A DNA stretch of 64,000 nucleotides from Sandaracinus amylolyticus (GCF_000737325.1 NZ_CP011125.1:4216001-4280000), one strand, 5' to 3'; positions 9,187-20,853 are shown, counted from the first letter of the stretch. The notes: generated by a model from the sequence alone, not told the origin. Program-made: numbers and translations.

Positions 9187-9507
9187 ATGAGCGACGACGC
9201 GATCGTGATCCTCTGCACCGTGCCGAGCGTCGAAGTGGGCGAGACGCTCGGGCGCTCGCTGGTCGAAGCGCGCCTCGCCGCGTGCGTGAACGTGATCCCC
9301 GGCCTGCGCTCGATCTATCGCTGGAAGGGCGAGGTGCAGATCGACGCCGAGGCGCAGTGCCTGATCAAGACGCGCGCATCGCTGTTCGAGCGCGTGCGCG
9401 ATCACGTGCTCGCGAATCATCCGTACGAGACGCCGGAGATCGTCGCGCTCCCGGTCACCCGCGGATCCGACGGCTATCTCGCCTGGATCGCGAGCGAGAC
9501 CGCCTAG
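9187..9507 (+). CDS. cutA: CutA-family divalent-cation tolerance protein
   Basis: CutA forms a trimer with a ferredoxin-like fold similar to PII proteins; in E. coli it is linked to copper tolerance, though the molecular role is uncertain. The 106 residues match the full family length. Hallmarks are visible: LGRSLVEARLAACVNVIPG, IYRWKGEVQIDAEAQCLIKT, and HPYETPEIVALPVTRGSDGYLAWI. The gene starts 10 bases after the preceding lipoprotein gene and may belong to its operon. Its last 4 bases overlap the 3' end of the convergent patatin gene. Confidence 0.95.
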   Translation: MSDDAIVILCTVPSVEVGETLGRSLVEARLAACVNVIPGLRSIYRWKGEVQIDAEAQCLIKTRASLFERVRDHVLANHPYETPEIVALPVTRGSDGYLAWIASETA

Positions 9508-10427
9508 GCCTTGCCGATCGTGCGCACGTTCGAGCGCACGTCGAACACGCCGCGCTGCTTCGCGGCCGCGAGCACCTTGAGCGCCTCGCGATAGCCGCGC
9601 TGGAGCAGGTGTCGCGCGTTGCCGCGATCGAGGAACGAATAGCGCCCGAGGTCCGCCGACACGTTCAGGATCGTGAGGTGCGGATAGAGGCGATGGATCA
9701 GGTCGATCCCGCGCTTCTCCTTCTCGCTCAGGATCACGTTCGCGGTCTGCCGGATCATCGCGCCGACGCCGCCGTGCACCAGCGAGGTCTCGCCGGGGCG
9801 CGTCACGTGCGGTCGGTACACGTTCGAGATCACGACGACGTCCGCGCCCGCCTCGACCGCGAGATCGATCGAGAGCGTGCGCACCAGCTCGCCGTCCATG
9901 TAGTAGCGATCGCCGATGCGATACGGCCGGAACAGCACCGGCACGCACGAGCTCGCCGCGACGGCCTGGCTGATCGGAACGTCGTCGAGGTAGCCCTTGC
10001 CGAACACCACGCGCCCGCGCCCGTCGACGTCGGTCGCGGTCACGAGCAGCGGGCGCGTGAGCTTGCGGAAGTCGTTGACCGGCAGCCGATCGCGCAGGAA
10101 GCGCTCGAAGCGATCGATCGAGAAGAGCCCGCTCGTGAGCCATCCCGGCGAGCGCCACTGATCCTTGTTGGGCGCGCCGAGGAAGTAGCGGCCCTTGAGC
10201 GCTCCGTCCTTGTCGTTGCGGACCCAGAACGGACGGAGCCAGTCGACCATCTGATCCGCGGTGAAGCCTTCCGCGAAGAACGCGCCCGCGATCGCGCCCG
10301 TGCTCGCGCCGACGAAGACGTCTGGCGCGAGGCCGAGCTCCTCCATCGCCTTGAGCACGCCCAGGTGGGCGATGCCCTTGGTCGCTCCTCCCGAGCCCAC
10401 GAAGGCGACGCGCGGTGTCGAGCTCAT
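9504..10427 (-). CDS. Patatin-like phospholipase (RssA/YchK-like)
   Basis: The protein (307 aa) has the catalytic dyad pattern of patatin-like lipid acyl hydrolases. The oxyanion loop is GSGGATKG (residues 11-18), the nucleophile is Ser42 in GASTG, and the Asp is in YMDGEL (Asp178). The segment AFVGSGGATKGIAHLGVLKA is typical of bacterial cytosolic family members that release fatty acids from phospholipids. There is no signal peptide. The remaining C-terminus (about 180-307) has no additional domain that I recognise. It converges with cutA with a 4-base overlap. Confidence 0.9.
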   Translation of the reverse strand: MSSTPRVAFVGSGGATKGIAHLGVLKAMEELGLAPDVFVGASTGAIAGAFFAEGFTADQMVDWLRPFWVRNDKDGALKGRYFLGAPNKDQWRSPGWLTSGLFSIDRFERFLRDRLPVNDFRKLTRPLLVTATDVDGRGRVVFGKGYLDDVPISQAVAASSCVPVLFRPYRIGDRYYMDGELVRTLSIDLAVEAGADVVVISNVYRPHVTRPGETSLVHGGVGAMIRQTANVILSEKEKRGIDLIHRLYPHLTILNVSADLGRYSFLDRGNARHLLQRGYREALKVLAAAKQRGVFDVRSNVRTIGKA

Positions 10428-10541
10428 GTCAGCGAGGTCCTATCACGATTCGGGGGCATCGCTCCACGAACCGGCGCGCTTTTCGGGCGCCGTGGTGAAA
10501 AGGATCGCGGCGATCAGTCCGCGAGCCAGTCCACACAGCGC

Positions 10542-11336
10542 TCAGAGATCGACCATCGACGTCGAGAGATCACGCCCGATCACGAGCGCCTGACCCTCCT
10601 TGAGCGCACGCCAGTCGGGCGGCGCCTCGGGCCCGTTGCTCGCGACCATCACGTACCGGAACGTGCTCGCCGGGCTACGCGCTTCGCCGAGCAGATCGCG
10701 CTCGACGAAGTGCATCGGGCCGCCGCGACGCACCGCGTACATCTGGCGGCCGTTCGTGAGCACGAAGCCGAGCGTCGCCGGCGGCGCGCCGATCTCCGAG
10801 ACCAGGCGATCGACCAGCGCGATCGTCGAGCGGATCGCGCCGAGCACGATCTTCGAGTCGATGTCGGGGTTGTCGAGCTGGCCGCGGTCGTGGAGGAACG
10901 AGAGCAGCGCGTGGAAGACGTGCTCGCTGTCGGTCGTGCCGCGGATGTTCCGCTGCAGGAAGTCGGGCATCGGCTCGAGCATCGCCTCGCGCACCGCGTC
11001 GAAGCCGCTGACCGTGCCGTTGTGCGCGAAGAGCCACTGGCGCATCCGGAACGGATGCGTGTTCTCGGAGCGGTAGTCGCCGACGGTCGCGGTGCGGAAG
11101 TGGATGACGGCGCAATCGCTGCGCACGTTCCCCGCGACCTCGCTCCACGAGAGCGACTCGCGGTCACGATCCGACCGTGGCCGCTTCTTGTGCAGGACCT
11201 CGCCGCCCTGATAGAAGCCGATGCCCCACGCGTCGGCATCGATGTCGGACGCAGGGCCGACGGCGACCCTCTCCTCGGTGAGCGCGTCCGCCAGGCGGTC
11301 CGTCCGGTTCGCCATGTACCCGATCAGACGTCCCAT
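10542..11336 (-). CDS. Class II glutamine amidotransferase-like protein lacking the nucleophile Cys
   Basis: This 264-residue protein matches the Ntn-type glutaminase fold of YafJ-like amidotransferases: HFRTATVGD, ENTHPF, FAHNGTVSGF and TDSEHVFHALL are intact. Family members start Met-Cys, and the Cys at position 2 becomes the N-terminal nucleophile. Here the start reads MGRLIGYMAN (codon GGA), so the nucleophile is replaced by Gly. The start is secure: GGAGG lies 5-9 bases upstream, and the usual MCRLLGY alignment fits. The protein may therefore bind but not hydrolyse glutamine, or may have another role. The fold assignment is firm; the inactivity is inferred. Confidence 0.88.
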   Translation of the reverse strand: MGRLIGYMANRTDRLADALTEERVAVGPASDIDADAWGIGFYQGGEVLHKKRPRSDRDRESLSWSEVAGNVRSDCAVIHFRTATVGDYRSENTHPFRMRQWLFAHNGTVSGFDAVREAMLEPMPDFLQRNIRGTTDSEHVFHALLSFLHDRGQLDNPDIDSKIVLGAIRSTIALVDRLVSEIGAPPATLGFVLTNGRQMYAVRRGGPMHFVERDLLGEARSPASTFRYVMVASNGPEAPPDWRALKEGQALVIGRDLSTSMVDL

Positions 11337-11520
11337 GCGTTTCCTCCGGGGGGATGGGGTGGACGGATCCGAAGCACGCGTCCGTGCTGCGCACGCGACG
11401 CGCGTTCGGTCGCAACGAGGGCTCCAGCGCTCCGTCTCGGAGACCTCTGACGCGAGAGCCTCGTTCGAGGCCTTCGCGATCTTAGCAACCTTGGTTCCAC
11501 CGGTCGTCGAACGTCAAGCA

Positions 11521-11754
11521 TCATCGCTGCGGTGCGCTCGCGTTCGCCGACGAATCCTGCGCGCTCGTCGAGGTCTCGCTCGCACGTTCGCGATCGGCAG
11601 CACCACGACGTTCGTGCCACACCTCGTCGATGACACGGCGATGACGTGCCCTCGTGGCGCGCTCCGCCTGCGCCGCCACCACACGCACGACGATCGCTCC
11701 CGCCACCGAGAGCACGACCACCACGCCGGGCCAGACGAGATCCAGTTGGTTCAT
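11521..11754 (-). CDS. Small single-span membrane protein, 77 aa
   Basis: An ATG at 11754 opens a 77-residue protein with one hydrophobic segment (about residues 7-29, VWPGVVVVLSVAGAIVVRVVAA) followed by a charged, probably cytoplasmic, tail. It sits head to head with the large surface-protein gene starting near 11746, so the two starts overlap slightly. The same frame runs on upstream as an antisense shadow of that gene, so the start choice rests on the hydrophobic N-terminus. The ribosome binding site is weak. It could be spurious, but codon usage looks real. Confidence 0.45.
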   Translation of the reverse strand: MNQLDLVWPGVVVVLSVAGAIVVRVVAAQAERATRARHRRVIDEVWHERRGAADRERASETSTSAQDSSANASAPQR

Positions 11755-14475
11755 CTGCGCACGACCAGCCTCGCACCACGCACGCCGCGATGCACGTGGT
11801 TCGTCGCGATCGCGATGCTCGTGTGGAGCGCGACGATCGCCGAGGCCGCGGAACCAGAGCGCTACGAGGTGAGCGCGCGCGTCGATCGCGACGCAGGCGC
11901 GATCACGATCGAGGAGCGCGTGAGGGTGCGCGTCGAGGACGGCGAGCCCGAGGTGCGCCTCTGGGTGTACGCCGATCGCTTGTCGGTGGCGCCGCGCGCG
12001 CTCGGTGAGCGCACCTGGCGATGGCTGTATCCGGGCGACGTGGAGCACGGCGAGGTCGCGATCGATCGCGTGACGATCGACGGCGCGGAGATCGAGCCGC
12101 GATGGCATCGCGAGGAGGGCGGTGATCGCGGGCGCGACGCGCGTGGTGGTGATCTCGTCGTGCCGATCGCGAGCGGAGCGGAGCGCACGATCGAGATCGT
12201 GATCGCGATGCGGCTCCGCGTGCCCGCGCGCTTCGGTCGGCTCGGGCGCGACGGAGGCACGGTCGCGCTCGCGGGGCCGTGGTACCCGCTGGTCGTCGGC
12301 GAGGACGACGGATGGCGCTTCGTCGTCCCGCATCGCGTGTCGGTCGATCTCGACGACGGCGAGCTGTGGCTCGCGGGGCAGGTCGCGCGCACGCGAACGA
12401 GCGTCGAGCGCGAGGTGCCGTACGTGCCTGCGCTGCTCGCGTCGCGCTTGCATCGGTGGACCGGGCGCGTCGCGGGCGTCGCCGTGGCCTGGACCTCGTT
12501 CGAGCCGATCTATGTCGCGCCGGGCCGTGAGGTGCGCGGCGCCGAGGGCCTCGCGGATCTCGTCGCGGTCGATCGCGTGGCTCTGATGCGGCAAGCGCTC
12601 GAGCCCGCGATCGCGACGGCGCGCTGGCTCGGGATCGCGGTGCCGGCGCGCATCGATCTGCTCGACGTGCCCACGCGCACCGAGCTCGCCGCGACGGCAC
12701 CGGGCGCGGTGATCGTGTCCGACCGCTTCGCGCAGGTGTTCCCGGTCGACGTGGTGCAAGCGTTCCATCTGCGCGCGCTGCGTCGCGCGATCCTGGCGTT
12801 GCTCGCGCAGCCGATCGCGGATGCGATCGATCCCGTCGCGGATCGCGGGTGGACCGAGGATCTGCGCGGCGTCGTGCTGCTCGAGCTCGACGAGGTGCGT
12901 CGCTCGTCGCAGGCGCGTACGCCGCAGCAGCTGCTCTCCGCGTTCGCGTTCCATCCCGCGATCGATCAGCTGCTCTACGCGCCGCAGATCGCGTTCGAGG
13001 ACGTGTACTTCTCGGCGATCGACGAGCCCGATCCGTATCGCGACGAGCCGAGCCGTGCGCGCGTGCCCCACGCGCGCGGGCTGCGTCTGCTCGAGAGCGC
13101 GCGCGACGTGCTCGAGCCGCGCGCCTTCGAGCGCTTCGTCGCGATGATCGCGAACGGTCGTCGCTCGGTCCGCGCCGCGCTCGAGCGCGTCGATCCGGCG
13201 GCGCTGCTGCGCCTCCAAACGTGGCTCGACACGCCGCGCCTCGAGACGAACTACCGGCTCGGCGCGATGCGCTCGGAGCGCTTGCCCGACGGTCGATGGC
13301 GCCACGTGATCGAGGTGCTCCGCGAGGGCGCGAGCCGAGTCGAGCCGGTGGAGGTGGAGGTCGAGGACGCGACGGGCGCGCGCACGATCGGCGTGTGGGA
13401 CGCGCCGGGCGAGCGCGGTGAGGTCGTGATCGAGACCGACGCCGAGCGGCGCTCGGTCACGATCGATCCGAGACAGCGCGTGCCCCAGAGCGCGGCGATC
13501 GCCGACGGACATCCGCGCGCCGACGACGCGACCGATCAACCGTGGCGTCCTCCGGTGTTCACCGGGTTCGCGTTCGAGATCCTCGCGAGCGAAGGCAACG
13601 TGACCGGCTTGATCGATGTCGTGCTGAGGCAGCGATACGATCTCGAGCACACGTTCAATCTGCGCCTGTTGCGAACGGCTGCGCGCACCGGAGGACGGAT
13701 TCGATATCTGCAGGGCGTCGGGCCCAAGGTGCATACGAATCGTCGCTCGGTGACGGTCGGCGGAGGCGTCGGCTTCTACAACGTGCACCAGGGCTTCGGC
13801 GGCCCCGACGTGCCGGGCGGTTGGGCGGCGGACGCGGATCTCTCGCTCTATCTCGACACGCGCAGTTATCTCTACGACTGGCGAGAGGGCCTGTCGGTGC
13901 TGGTGCAGGGACAGGCGACTGCCACGTTCCTCGACGACGGCACGTTCGGCGCGACGGGCCGGATCAGCGCGCGATTCTCGGGCACGATCGGGATCGGCAA
14001 CCTCCACGCGATCGTGCTCGTCGGGCACGCGGGCGTGTCGATCAATCCCGTCGTGGATGCCAATCGACAGTCGATCGGTGGGCGATACGGGCTGCGCGGA
14101 TACGCGAACGACGAGCTGCTCGGGACGAGCGTCGTCTACGGTGTCGCGGAGCATCGGTTCACCGCGGTGACCGACCTCGCGTGGAACGTCTTCCACGGCA
14201 TCTGGGCGCGCGAGCTCCAGCTCGCGTGGTGGCTCGGCGCGGGCACGGTGCTCGGAACGAGCGACGGTCGCGACGTCGTCGGTGCTGCGGAAGCGGGCGT
14301 CGGGCTGCGCGTCCACTACGAGTACGCGGGGATCCAGCCGGGCGTGCTCGCGCTCGACTTCGGCGTTCCGTTCGGGCGGTGGATCGAGGGTGATCCGCCG
14401 TGCGCGTTCGCGAACGGCGCGTGCGACGATCGTCCGCCGTTCGGCTTCTACATCTCGGTCGATCAGTACTACTGA
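11746..14475 (+). CDS. Gluzincin-like domain fused to Omp85-type beta-barrel, outer membrane protein
   Basis: The export signal (RTTSLAPRTPRCTWFVAIAM, then LVWSATIAEA) fits a TTG start at 11746; an ATG at 11641 is possible but would overlap the small divergent gene, and ATG 11815 leaves too short a signal. The N-terminal half (about 30-560) resembles M1-type aminopeptidase architecture: beta sandwich, then a helical domain. The HExxH zinc motif is missing: the equivalent helix reads QAFHLRALRRAILALL. The C-terminal third is a transmembrane barrel with the Omp85/surface-antigen signature GGRYGLRGYANDELLG plus YGVAEHRF, ending in a family-like FYISVDQYY. Such fusions are known in delta-type proteobacteria, but the function is uncertain. 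Confidence 0.75.
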   Translation: MVHLRTTSLAPRTPRCTWFVAIAMLVWSATIAEAAEPERYEVSARVDRDAGAITIEERVRVRVEDGEPEVRLWVYADRLSVAPRALGERTWRWLYPGDVEHGEVAIDRVTIDGAEIEPRWHREEGGDRGRDARGGDLVVPIASGAERTIEIVIAMRLRVPARFGRLGRDGGTVALAGPWYPLVVGEDDGWRFVVPHRVSVDLDDGELWLAGQVARTRTSVEREVPYVPALLASRLHRWTGRVAGVAVAWTSFEPIYVAPGREVRGAEGLADLVAVDRVALMRQALEPAIATARWLGIAVPARIDLLDVPTRTELAATAPGAVIVSDRFAQVFPVDVVQAFHLRALRRAILALLAQPIADAIDPVADRGWTEDLRGVVLLELDEVRRSSQARTPQQLLSAFAFHPAIDQLLYAPQIAFEDVYFSAIDEPDPYRDEPSRARVPHARGLRLLESARDVLEPRAFERFVAMIANGRRSVRAALERVDPAALLRLQTWLDTPRLETNYRLGAMRSERLPDGRWRHVIEVLREGASRVEPVEVEVEDATGARTIGVWDAPGERGEVVIETDAERRSVTIDPRQRVPQSAAIADGHPRADDATDQPWRPPVFTGFAFEILASEGNVTGLIDVVLRQRYDLEHTFNLRLLRTAARTGGRIRYLQGVGPKVHTNRRSVTVGGGVGFYNVHQGFGGPDVPGGWAADADLSLYLDTRSYLYDWREGLSVLVQGQATATFLDDGTFGATGRISARFSGTIGIGNLHAIVLVGHAGVSINPVVDANRQSIGGRYGLRGYANDELLGTSVVYGVAEHRFTAVTDLAWNVFHGIWARELQLAWWLGAGTVLGTSDGRDVVGAAEAGVGLRVHYEYAGIQPGVLALDFGVPFGRWIEGDPPCAFANGACDDRPPFGFYISVDQYY

Positions 14476-15158
14476 GCGCGCCCGGCGAGCTTGCCCGTCC
14501 ACGCGGGCAGCACTTCGTTTTCGAAACGCTCGCGTTGCGTTTCCGCTACGGCGTACGCGAGCTCGCGCAGCGCGCGCTTGGTCGAGCCGTACGCGTGGCG
14601 CGGCAGCTTCGCGCGCGCATCGAGCCGAGCGCGCGCGACCTCGTGGAGGCGCTCACGCGGCGCGAGCTCATCGACCAATCCGAGCCGCAGCGCGTCGGTC
14701 GGCGCGTATCGATCCGCACCGAGCAGCACGGTCTCGACGTGCGGCGGCGGCACGCGCTGCGCGAACACCGCAGGCACGAAGGGCGGGTAGGTGAGCCCGA
14801 TCGCGACGCCGGTCATCCCGATGCGCACGCTCGGATCGTCGGCGCACACGCGCCAGTCGCAGCACTGCACGACGAGACATCCACCCGCGACGGCGTGTCC
14901 GTTCACCTTCGCGATCGTCGGCGCGGGGTGCAGGAAGAGCTTCCGCACCACGCGCTCCATCGTGATCAGCAGCTTCGTCACGTGCGCGGCATCGGCGACG
15001 CGCAGCTCGTCGAGATCGAGGCCTGCGGAGAACGCATCGCCCGCGCCGGTGATCATCAGCGGCTCTTCGTGCGCCTGATCCAGCGAGCGCTCGAACGACT
15101 CGAGCATCGCGAGCGACATCGTGTTCGGTCCGCGGCCGTGCAGCGTGATCTCGATCAT
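14469..15158 (-). CDS. Enoyl-CoA hydratase/isomerase family protein
   Basis: A crotonase-fold protein of 229 residues, shorter than the usual 255-260. The CoA-binding and oxyanion segments ITGAGDAFSAGLDLDEL and APTIAKVNGHAVAGGCLV are clear. The catalytic Glu pair of classical hydratases is not obvious: the region after the oxyanion loop reads CDWRVCADDPSVRIGMTGVAIG, so another crotonase reaction is possible. The frame runs upstream to 15359, but that part lies across the repeat region; ATG 15158 (MIEITLHGRG) aligns with family starts. The end overlaps the convergent surface-protein gene by 7 bases. Confidence 0.88.
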   Translation of the reverse strand: MIEITLHGRGPNTMSLAMLESFERSLDQAHEEPLMITGAGDAFSAGLDLDELRVADAAHVTKLLITMERVVRKLFLHPAPTIAKVNGHAVAGGCLVVQCCDWRVCADDPSVRIGMTGVAIGLTYPPFVPAVFAQRVPPPHVETVLLGADRYAPTDALRLGLVDELAPRERLHEVARARLDARAKLPRHAYGSTKRALRELAYAVAETQRERFENEVLPAWTGKLAGRAQ

Positions 15159-15200
15159 GCGGGTCGGAAGGTACCGCCGCCGGAGCCGTGAGGCAGGAGA

Positions 15201-15284
15201 GAATTCACCGCAGCGGGCCGCGGAGGGCCGCGGAGGAGAACGAAATCTCTCTGCGGTCCTCTGCGGCCCTCCGTGGTTCAATTC
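15201..15284. repeat. Imperfect palindromic dispersed repeat, copy 1
   Basis: The 84-base element has two arms: left GAATTCACCGCAGCGGGCCG and onward, right (read on the other strand) GAATTGAACCACGGAGGGCC and onward. The arms match over about 35 bases with a few mismatches and one gap. Inside each arm the unit CGGAGGGCCGCRGAGG is repeated. A third related arm lies at 39090-39129. The element sits between two divergent genes (enoyl-CoA hydratase and xerD). It resembles the dispersed 'CCGCAGAGG' type repeats found in many bacteria. It can form a long hairpin, and no transposase is near. Confidence 0.8.
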
Positions 15285-15321
15285 TTCTTCTCGAGTCGGC
15301 GTGCGTGCGACGATCCGCGCG

Positions 15322-16215
15322 ATGTCCGAGAGCGACCTGCTCGTCGACGCGTATCTCACGCATCTGAAGGTCGAGCGCGGGCTCGGCGCCGCGACGATCC
15401 AGGCGTACGCGACCGATCTCTCGCGCTACGCGCGACACCTCGAGTCCGAGTCGCTCGACGTCGCGAGCGCGGACGGCGCCGCGATCAGTGGGTTCCTCTA
15501 CGCGCTCTCGAAGTCCGAGCTCTCGGCGCGCTCGCAGGCCCGATATCTCTCGTCGCTGCGCGGCCTCTACAAGTGGCTGCTCTCCGAGAAGCACGTCGCG
15601 CGCGATCCCACCGAGCTCGTCGACTCACCGCGCCTGCCGCGCAAGCTCCCCGTCGTGCTCTCGAAGGACGAGATCCTCGCGCTCCTCGGCGCGCCCGATC
15701 TCGACGACACGCCGCTCGGTATCCGCGACGCCGCGATGCTCCACACGATGTACGCCGCGGGCCTGCGCGTGAGCGAGCTCGTGCGCCTCGAGCTCGGCGA
15801 CGTGAACCTCGAGACCGGCTTCGTCCAAGCGTTCGGCAAGGGGCGCAAGCGACGCATCGTCCCGCTCGGCACGCCCGCGCGCCGCCGCATCGAGCGCTGG
15901 AAGAGCGAGGTCCGCGGGCGCTGGGCCGCGGACTCGTCGCGCTTCCTCTTCGTGACCGAGCTCGGCACGCCGATGACGCGCCAGAACTTCTTCGCGCGCG
16001 TGCGTCACTGGGCGCTCGCCGCGGGCATCTCGCGCCCGATCAGCCCGCACAAGCTGCGGCACTCGTTCGCGACGCACCTGCTGCTCGGCGGCGCGGACCT
16101 GCGCGCGGTGCAGACGATGCTCGGGCACGCCGACGTGACGACCACCCAGGTCTACACGCACGTCACCGGCGAGCACCTCTCCTCGATGCACCGCCGCTAC
16201 CATCCGCGAGGGTAG
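15322..16215 (+). CDS. xerD: Tyrosine site-specific recombinase, XerD-like
   Basis: The 297-residue protein has the length and layout of XerC/XerD, which resolve chromosome dimers at dif. The N-terminal SAM-like core-binding domain (about 1-100) contains FLYALSKSELSARSQARYLSSLRGLYKWL. The catalytic domain has all active residues: Arg in AAGLRVSELVRL, Lys in FGKGRKRRIVPLG, HKLRHSFATHLL, His in MLGHADVTTTQVYTHV and the Tyr nucleophile in the same motif. The start ATG 15322 (MSESDLLVDAY) matches XerD starts. No phage genes or att-like repeats are near, so a housekeeping role is more likely than an integrase. XerC cannot be excluded. Confidence 0.92.
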   Translation: MSESDLLVDAYLTHLKVERGLGAATIQAYATDLSRYARHLESESLDVASADGAAISGFLYALSKSELSARSQARYLSSLRGLYKWLLSEKHVARDPTELVDSPRLPRKLPVVLSKDEILALLGAPDLDDTPLGIRDAAMLHTMYAAGLRVSELVRLELGDVNLETGFVQAFGKGRKRRIVPLGTPARRRIERWKSEVRGRWAADSSRFLFVTELGTPMTRQNFFARVRHWALAAGISRPISPHKLRHSFATHLLLGGADLRAVQTMLGHADVTTTQVYTHVTGEHLSSMHRRYHPRG

Positions 16216-16455
16216 GCGACCACGCGAAACACTCCGGAAACGCGAGAAGAATCGTGGTCTCGCGTGACAGCGCTCACAATCGGGGCCAAGCCTCGGGGGC
16301 GCGCGCTCCGGGTCGCACGATCGGCGGCCTGGTTCGTGGTACAAGGGCGGCCCGCGCGCCGGCCCAGGCGCGCGCGCCATCACGCGCTCACGCTCGCCGC
16401 GCCGCCCTCACGCGGGCGCCGCGACGCGACGACAGCATCCCCGAGGAGGACTCCG

Positions 16456-18710
<2,255 letters not shown>

Positions 18711-18711
<1 letters not shown>

Positions 18712-19889
18712 TGAACATCCACGAGTATCAGGGAAAGCAGATCTTCCAGCGCTACGGCGTCCCCACGCCGAAGGGCATTCCCGCGTTCACCGTGCCCGAG
18801 GCGGCGGCCGCGGCGAAGCAGCTCATCAGCGACACCGGCAACGAGGTCGTCGTCGTCAAGGCGCAGATCCACGCAGGTGGTCGCGGCAAGGCGGGCGGCG
18901 TGAAGGTCGTGAAGGGCGCTGCCGCGGCCGAAGAGGCGGCGAAGGCGCTCCTCGGCGCGACGCTCGTAACGCCGCAGACCGGCCCGAAGGGCAAGGTCGT
19001 GCAGCGCCTCTACGTCGAGCAGGGCCTCGCGATCGAGCGCGAGATCTACATGGCGATGCTCGTGGATCGCGAAGTGCGCCGCGTGCTCTTCATGGCGAGC
19101 ACGGAAGGCGGCGTCGAGATCGAGAAGGTCGCCGAAGAGACGCCCGAGAAGATCCTCAAGGTGTGGATCGATCCGGCGACCGGCCTGATGCCCTATCAGG
19201 CGCGCAAGATCGGGTTCGCGCTCGGTCTGAGCGGCAAGACGCTCAACCAGTTCTCGGCGATGGCGGGCAAGCTCTACGAGATGTTCGTCGCCGAGGATTG
19301 CTCGATGGTCGAGGTCAATCCGTTCTGCGTGCTGAAGGACGGAACCGCGGTCGCGCTCGATGCGAAGGTGAACTTCGACGAGAACGCGAGCTTCCGGCAC
19401 AAGGAGTGGGAAGACCTCCGCGACGCGAGCGAGGAGAACGCGGTCGAGACGGCGGCGAAGCAGGCCGGTCTCAGCTACGTCGCGCTCGACGGCAACATCG
19501 GCTGTCTCGTCAACGGCGCGGGCCTCGCGATGTCGACGATGGACATCATCAAGCACTTCGGCGGTCAGCCCGCGAACTTCCTCGACGTCGGCGGCGGCGC
19601 GACGAAGGAGCAGGTCACCGAGGCGTTCACGATCATCACCAAGGACCCGAGCGTCCGCGGGATCTTCGTCAACATCTTCGGCGGGATCATGAAGTGCGAC
19701 GTCATCGCCGCGGGCGTCATCGCCGCGACGAAGGCGGTCGGTCTGAAGGTGCCGCTCGTCGTGCGCCTCGAGGGCACGAACGTGGAGCTCGGTCGCAAGA
19801 TGCTCGAGGAGTCGGGCCTCGCGATCACGCCTGCGAACGACATGAAGGACGGCGCGCAGAAGATCGTCGCGCTCGCAGGGAAGGGCTGA
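18711..19889 (+). CDS. sucC: Succinyl-CoA synthetase (ADP/GDP-forming) beta subunit
   Basis: SucC binds nucleotide and, with SucD, converts succinyl-CoA to succinate with ATP/GTP formation. The 392 residues match the family length (388 in E. coli). The ATP-grasp domain starts [40 protein letters not shown] follows, and the C-terminal part has [20 protein letters not shown] and [15 protein letters not shown]. The ATG overlaps the mdh stop. The sucD start lies 3 bases after the stop, so the two subunits are made together. Confidence 0.97.
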
Positions 19890-19892
19890 TTC

Positions 19893-20780
19893 ATGGCGAT
19901 TCTCGTCGGAGAGAACACGCGCGTCGTCGTTCAGGGCATCACGGGCTCGGCGGGTGGATTCCACGCCGACATGTGCATGGCCTACGGGACGAAGATCGTC
20001 GGCGGCGTGACGCCCGGGAAGGGCGGCACGACGTTCGAGGGCAAGACCAGCGGCAAGAAGGCGCCCGTCTTCGACACGATGGTCGACGCGGTCGAGAAGA
20101 CCGGCGCCAACTGCTCGCTGATCTTCGTGCCGCCGCCGTTCGCGGCGGACTCGATCCTCGAGGCGATCGACGCGGGCGTCGACCTCGTCGTCTGCATCAC
20201 CGAGGGCATCCCGGTCACCGACATGCTGAAGGTGCGCCGCGTCCTCGACTCGCAGACGAAGACGCGCCTGATCGGCCCGAATTGCCCGGGAATCATCACG
20301 CCGGGCGCGTGCAAGATCGGCATCATGCCGGGCCACATCCACCGCCCCGGCCACATCGGCGTCGTCTCGAAGTCGGGCACGCTGACGTACGAGGCGGTGC
20401 ACCAGCTCACGTCGCTCGGGCTCGGTCAGAGCACGGCGGTGGGCATCGGCGGCGACCCGGTGAACGGCACCGACTTCGTCGACGTGCTCGAGATGTTCAA
20501 CGCGGATCCCGACACGCACGGCGTGATCCTGATCGGCGAGATCGGCGGCAGCGCGGAAGAGCGCGCGGCCGAGTACATCAAGAAGCACTTCAAGAAGCCG
20601 GTCGCCGGGTTCATCGCGGGCGTGACCGCGCCGCCGGGCAAGCGCATGGGCCACGCGGGCGCCGTGATCAGCGGCGGCAAGGGCACGGCGGCGGAGAAGC
20701 AGAAGGCGCTCATCGAGGCCGGCGTGAAGATCGCGCCGACTCCGAGCGACATGGGCGCGACGCTGAAGTCGCTCCTGTGA
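19893..20780 (+). CDS. sucD: Succinyl-CoA synthetase alpha subunit
   Basis: SucD carries the CoA-binding domain and the catalytic histidine that is phosphorylated. The 295-residue protein has [14 protein letters not shown], the CoA-binding segment [13 protein letters not shown] and [15 protein letters not shown]. The histidine is in [19 protein letters not shown], and [20 protein letters not shown] is also present. It ends the operon. A strong intrinsic terminator follows 30 bases after the stop, so ndk is expressed separately. Confidence 0.97.
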   Translation: MAILVGENTRVVVQGITGSAGGFHADMCMAYGTKIVGGVTPGKGGTTFEGKTSGKKAPVFDTMVDAVEKTGANCSLIFVPPPFAADSILEAIDAGVDLVVCITEGIPVTDMLKVRRVLDSQTKTRLIGPNCPGIITPGACKIGIMPGHIHRPGHIGVVSKSGTLTYEAVHQLTSLGLGQSTAVGIGGDPVNGTDFVDVLEMFNADPDTHGVILIGEIGGSAEERAAEYIKKHFKKPVAGFIAGVTAPPGKRMGHAGAVISGGKGTAAEKQKALIEAGVKIAPTPSDMGATLKSLL

Positions 20781-20810
20781 GCTGATTCCCGATTCAGCTG
20801 CTCACACACA

Positions 20811-20853
20811 CGAAGCGTCCCGTCGATTTACGACGGGACGCTTCGTTGCTTTT
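20811..20853 (+). terminator. Rho-independent terminator after sucD
   Basis: A perfect 15-base-pair stem CGAAGCGTCCCGTCG (20811-20825) pairs with CGACGGGACGCTTCG (20831-20845), with a 5-base loop (ATTTA). A T-rich tract TTGCTTTT follows. A smaller hairpin AGCTGA/TCAGCT (20780-20799) lies just upstream at the sucD stop. This is the clearest intrinsic terminator in the window and separates the TCA operon from ndk. Confidence 0.9.

Noticed and set aside
9504-9507. cutA/patatin overlap as a sign of a wrong gene end
   Set aside because: Both 3' ends are supported by family length, so a 4-base convergent overlap is normal here.
11755-14502. Minus-strand frame upstream of the 77-residue membrane protein
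   Set aside because: Antisense shadow of the surface-protein gene; no start signal or domain.
15322-16215. Phage integrase
   Set aside because: No prophage genes, att-like repeats or tRNA gene nearby; size and N-terminus match housekeeping XerC/D.
16317-16345. Promoter for icd with TACAAG as -10
   Set aside because: The expected -35 position reads ACGATC, so the match is too weak to report.
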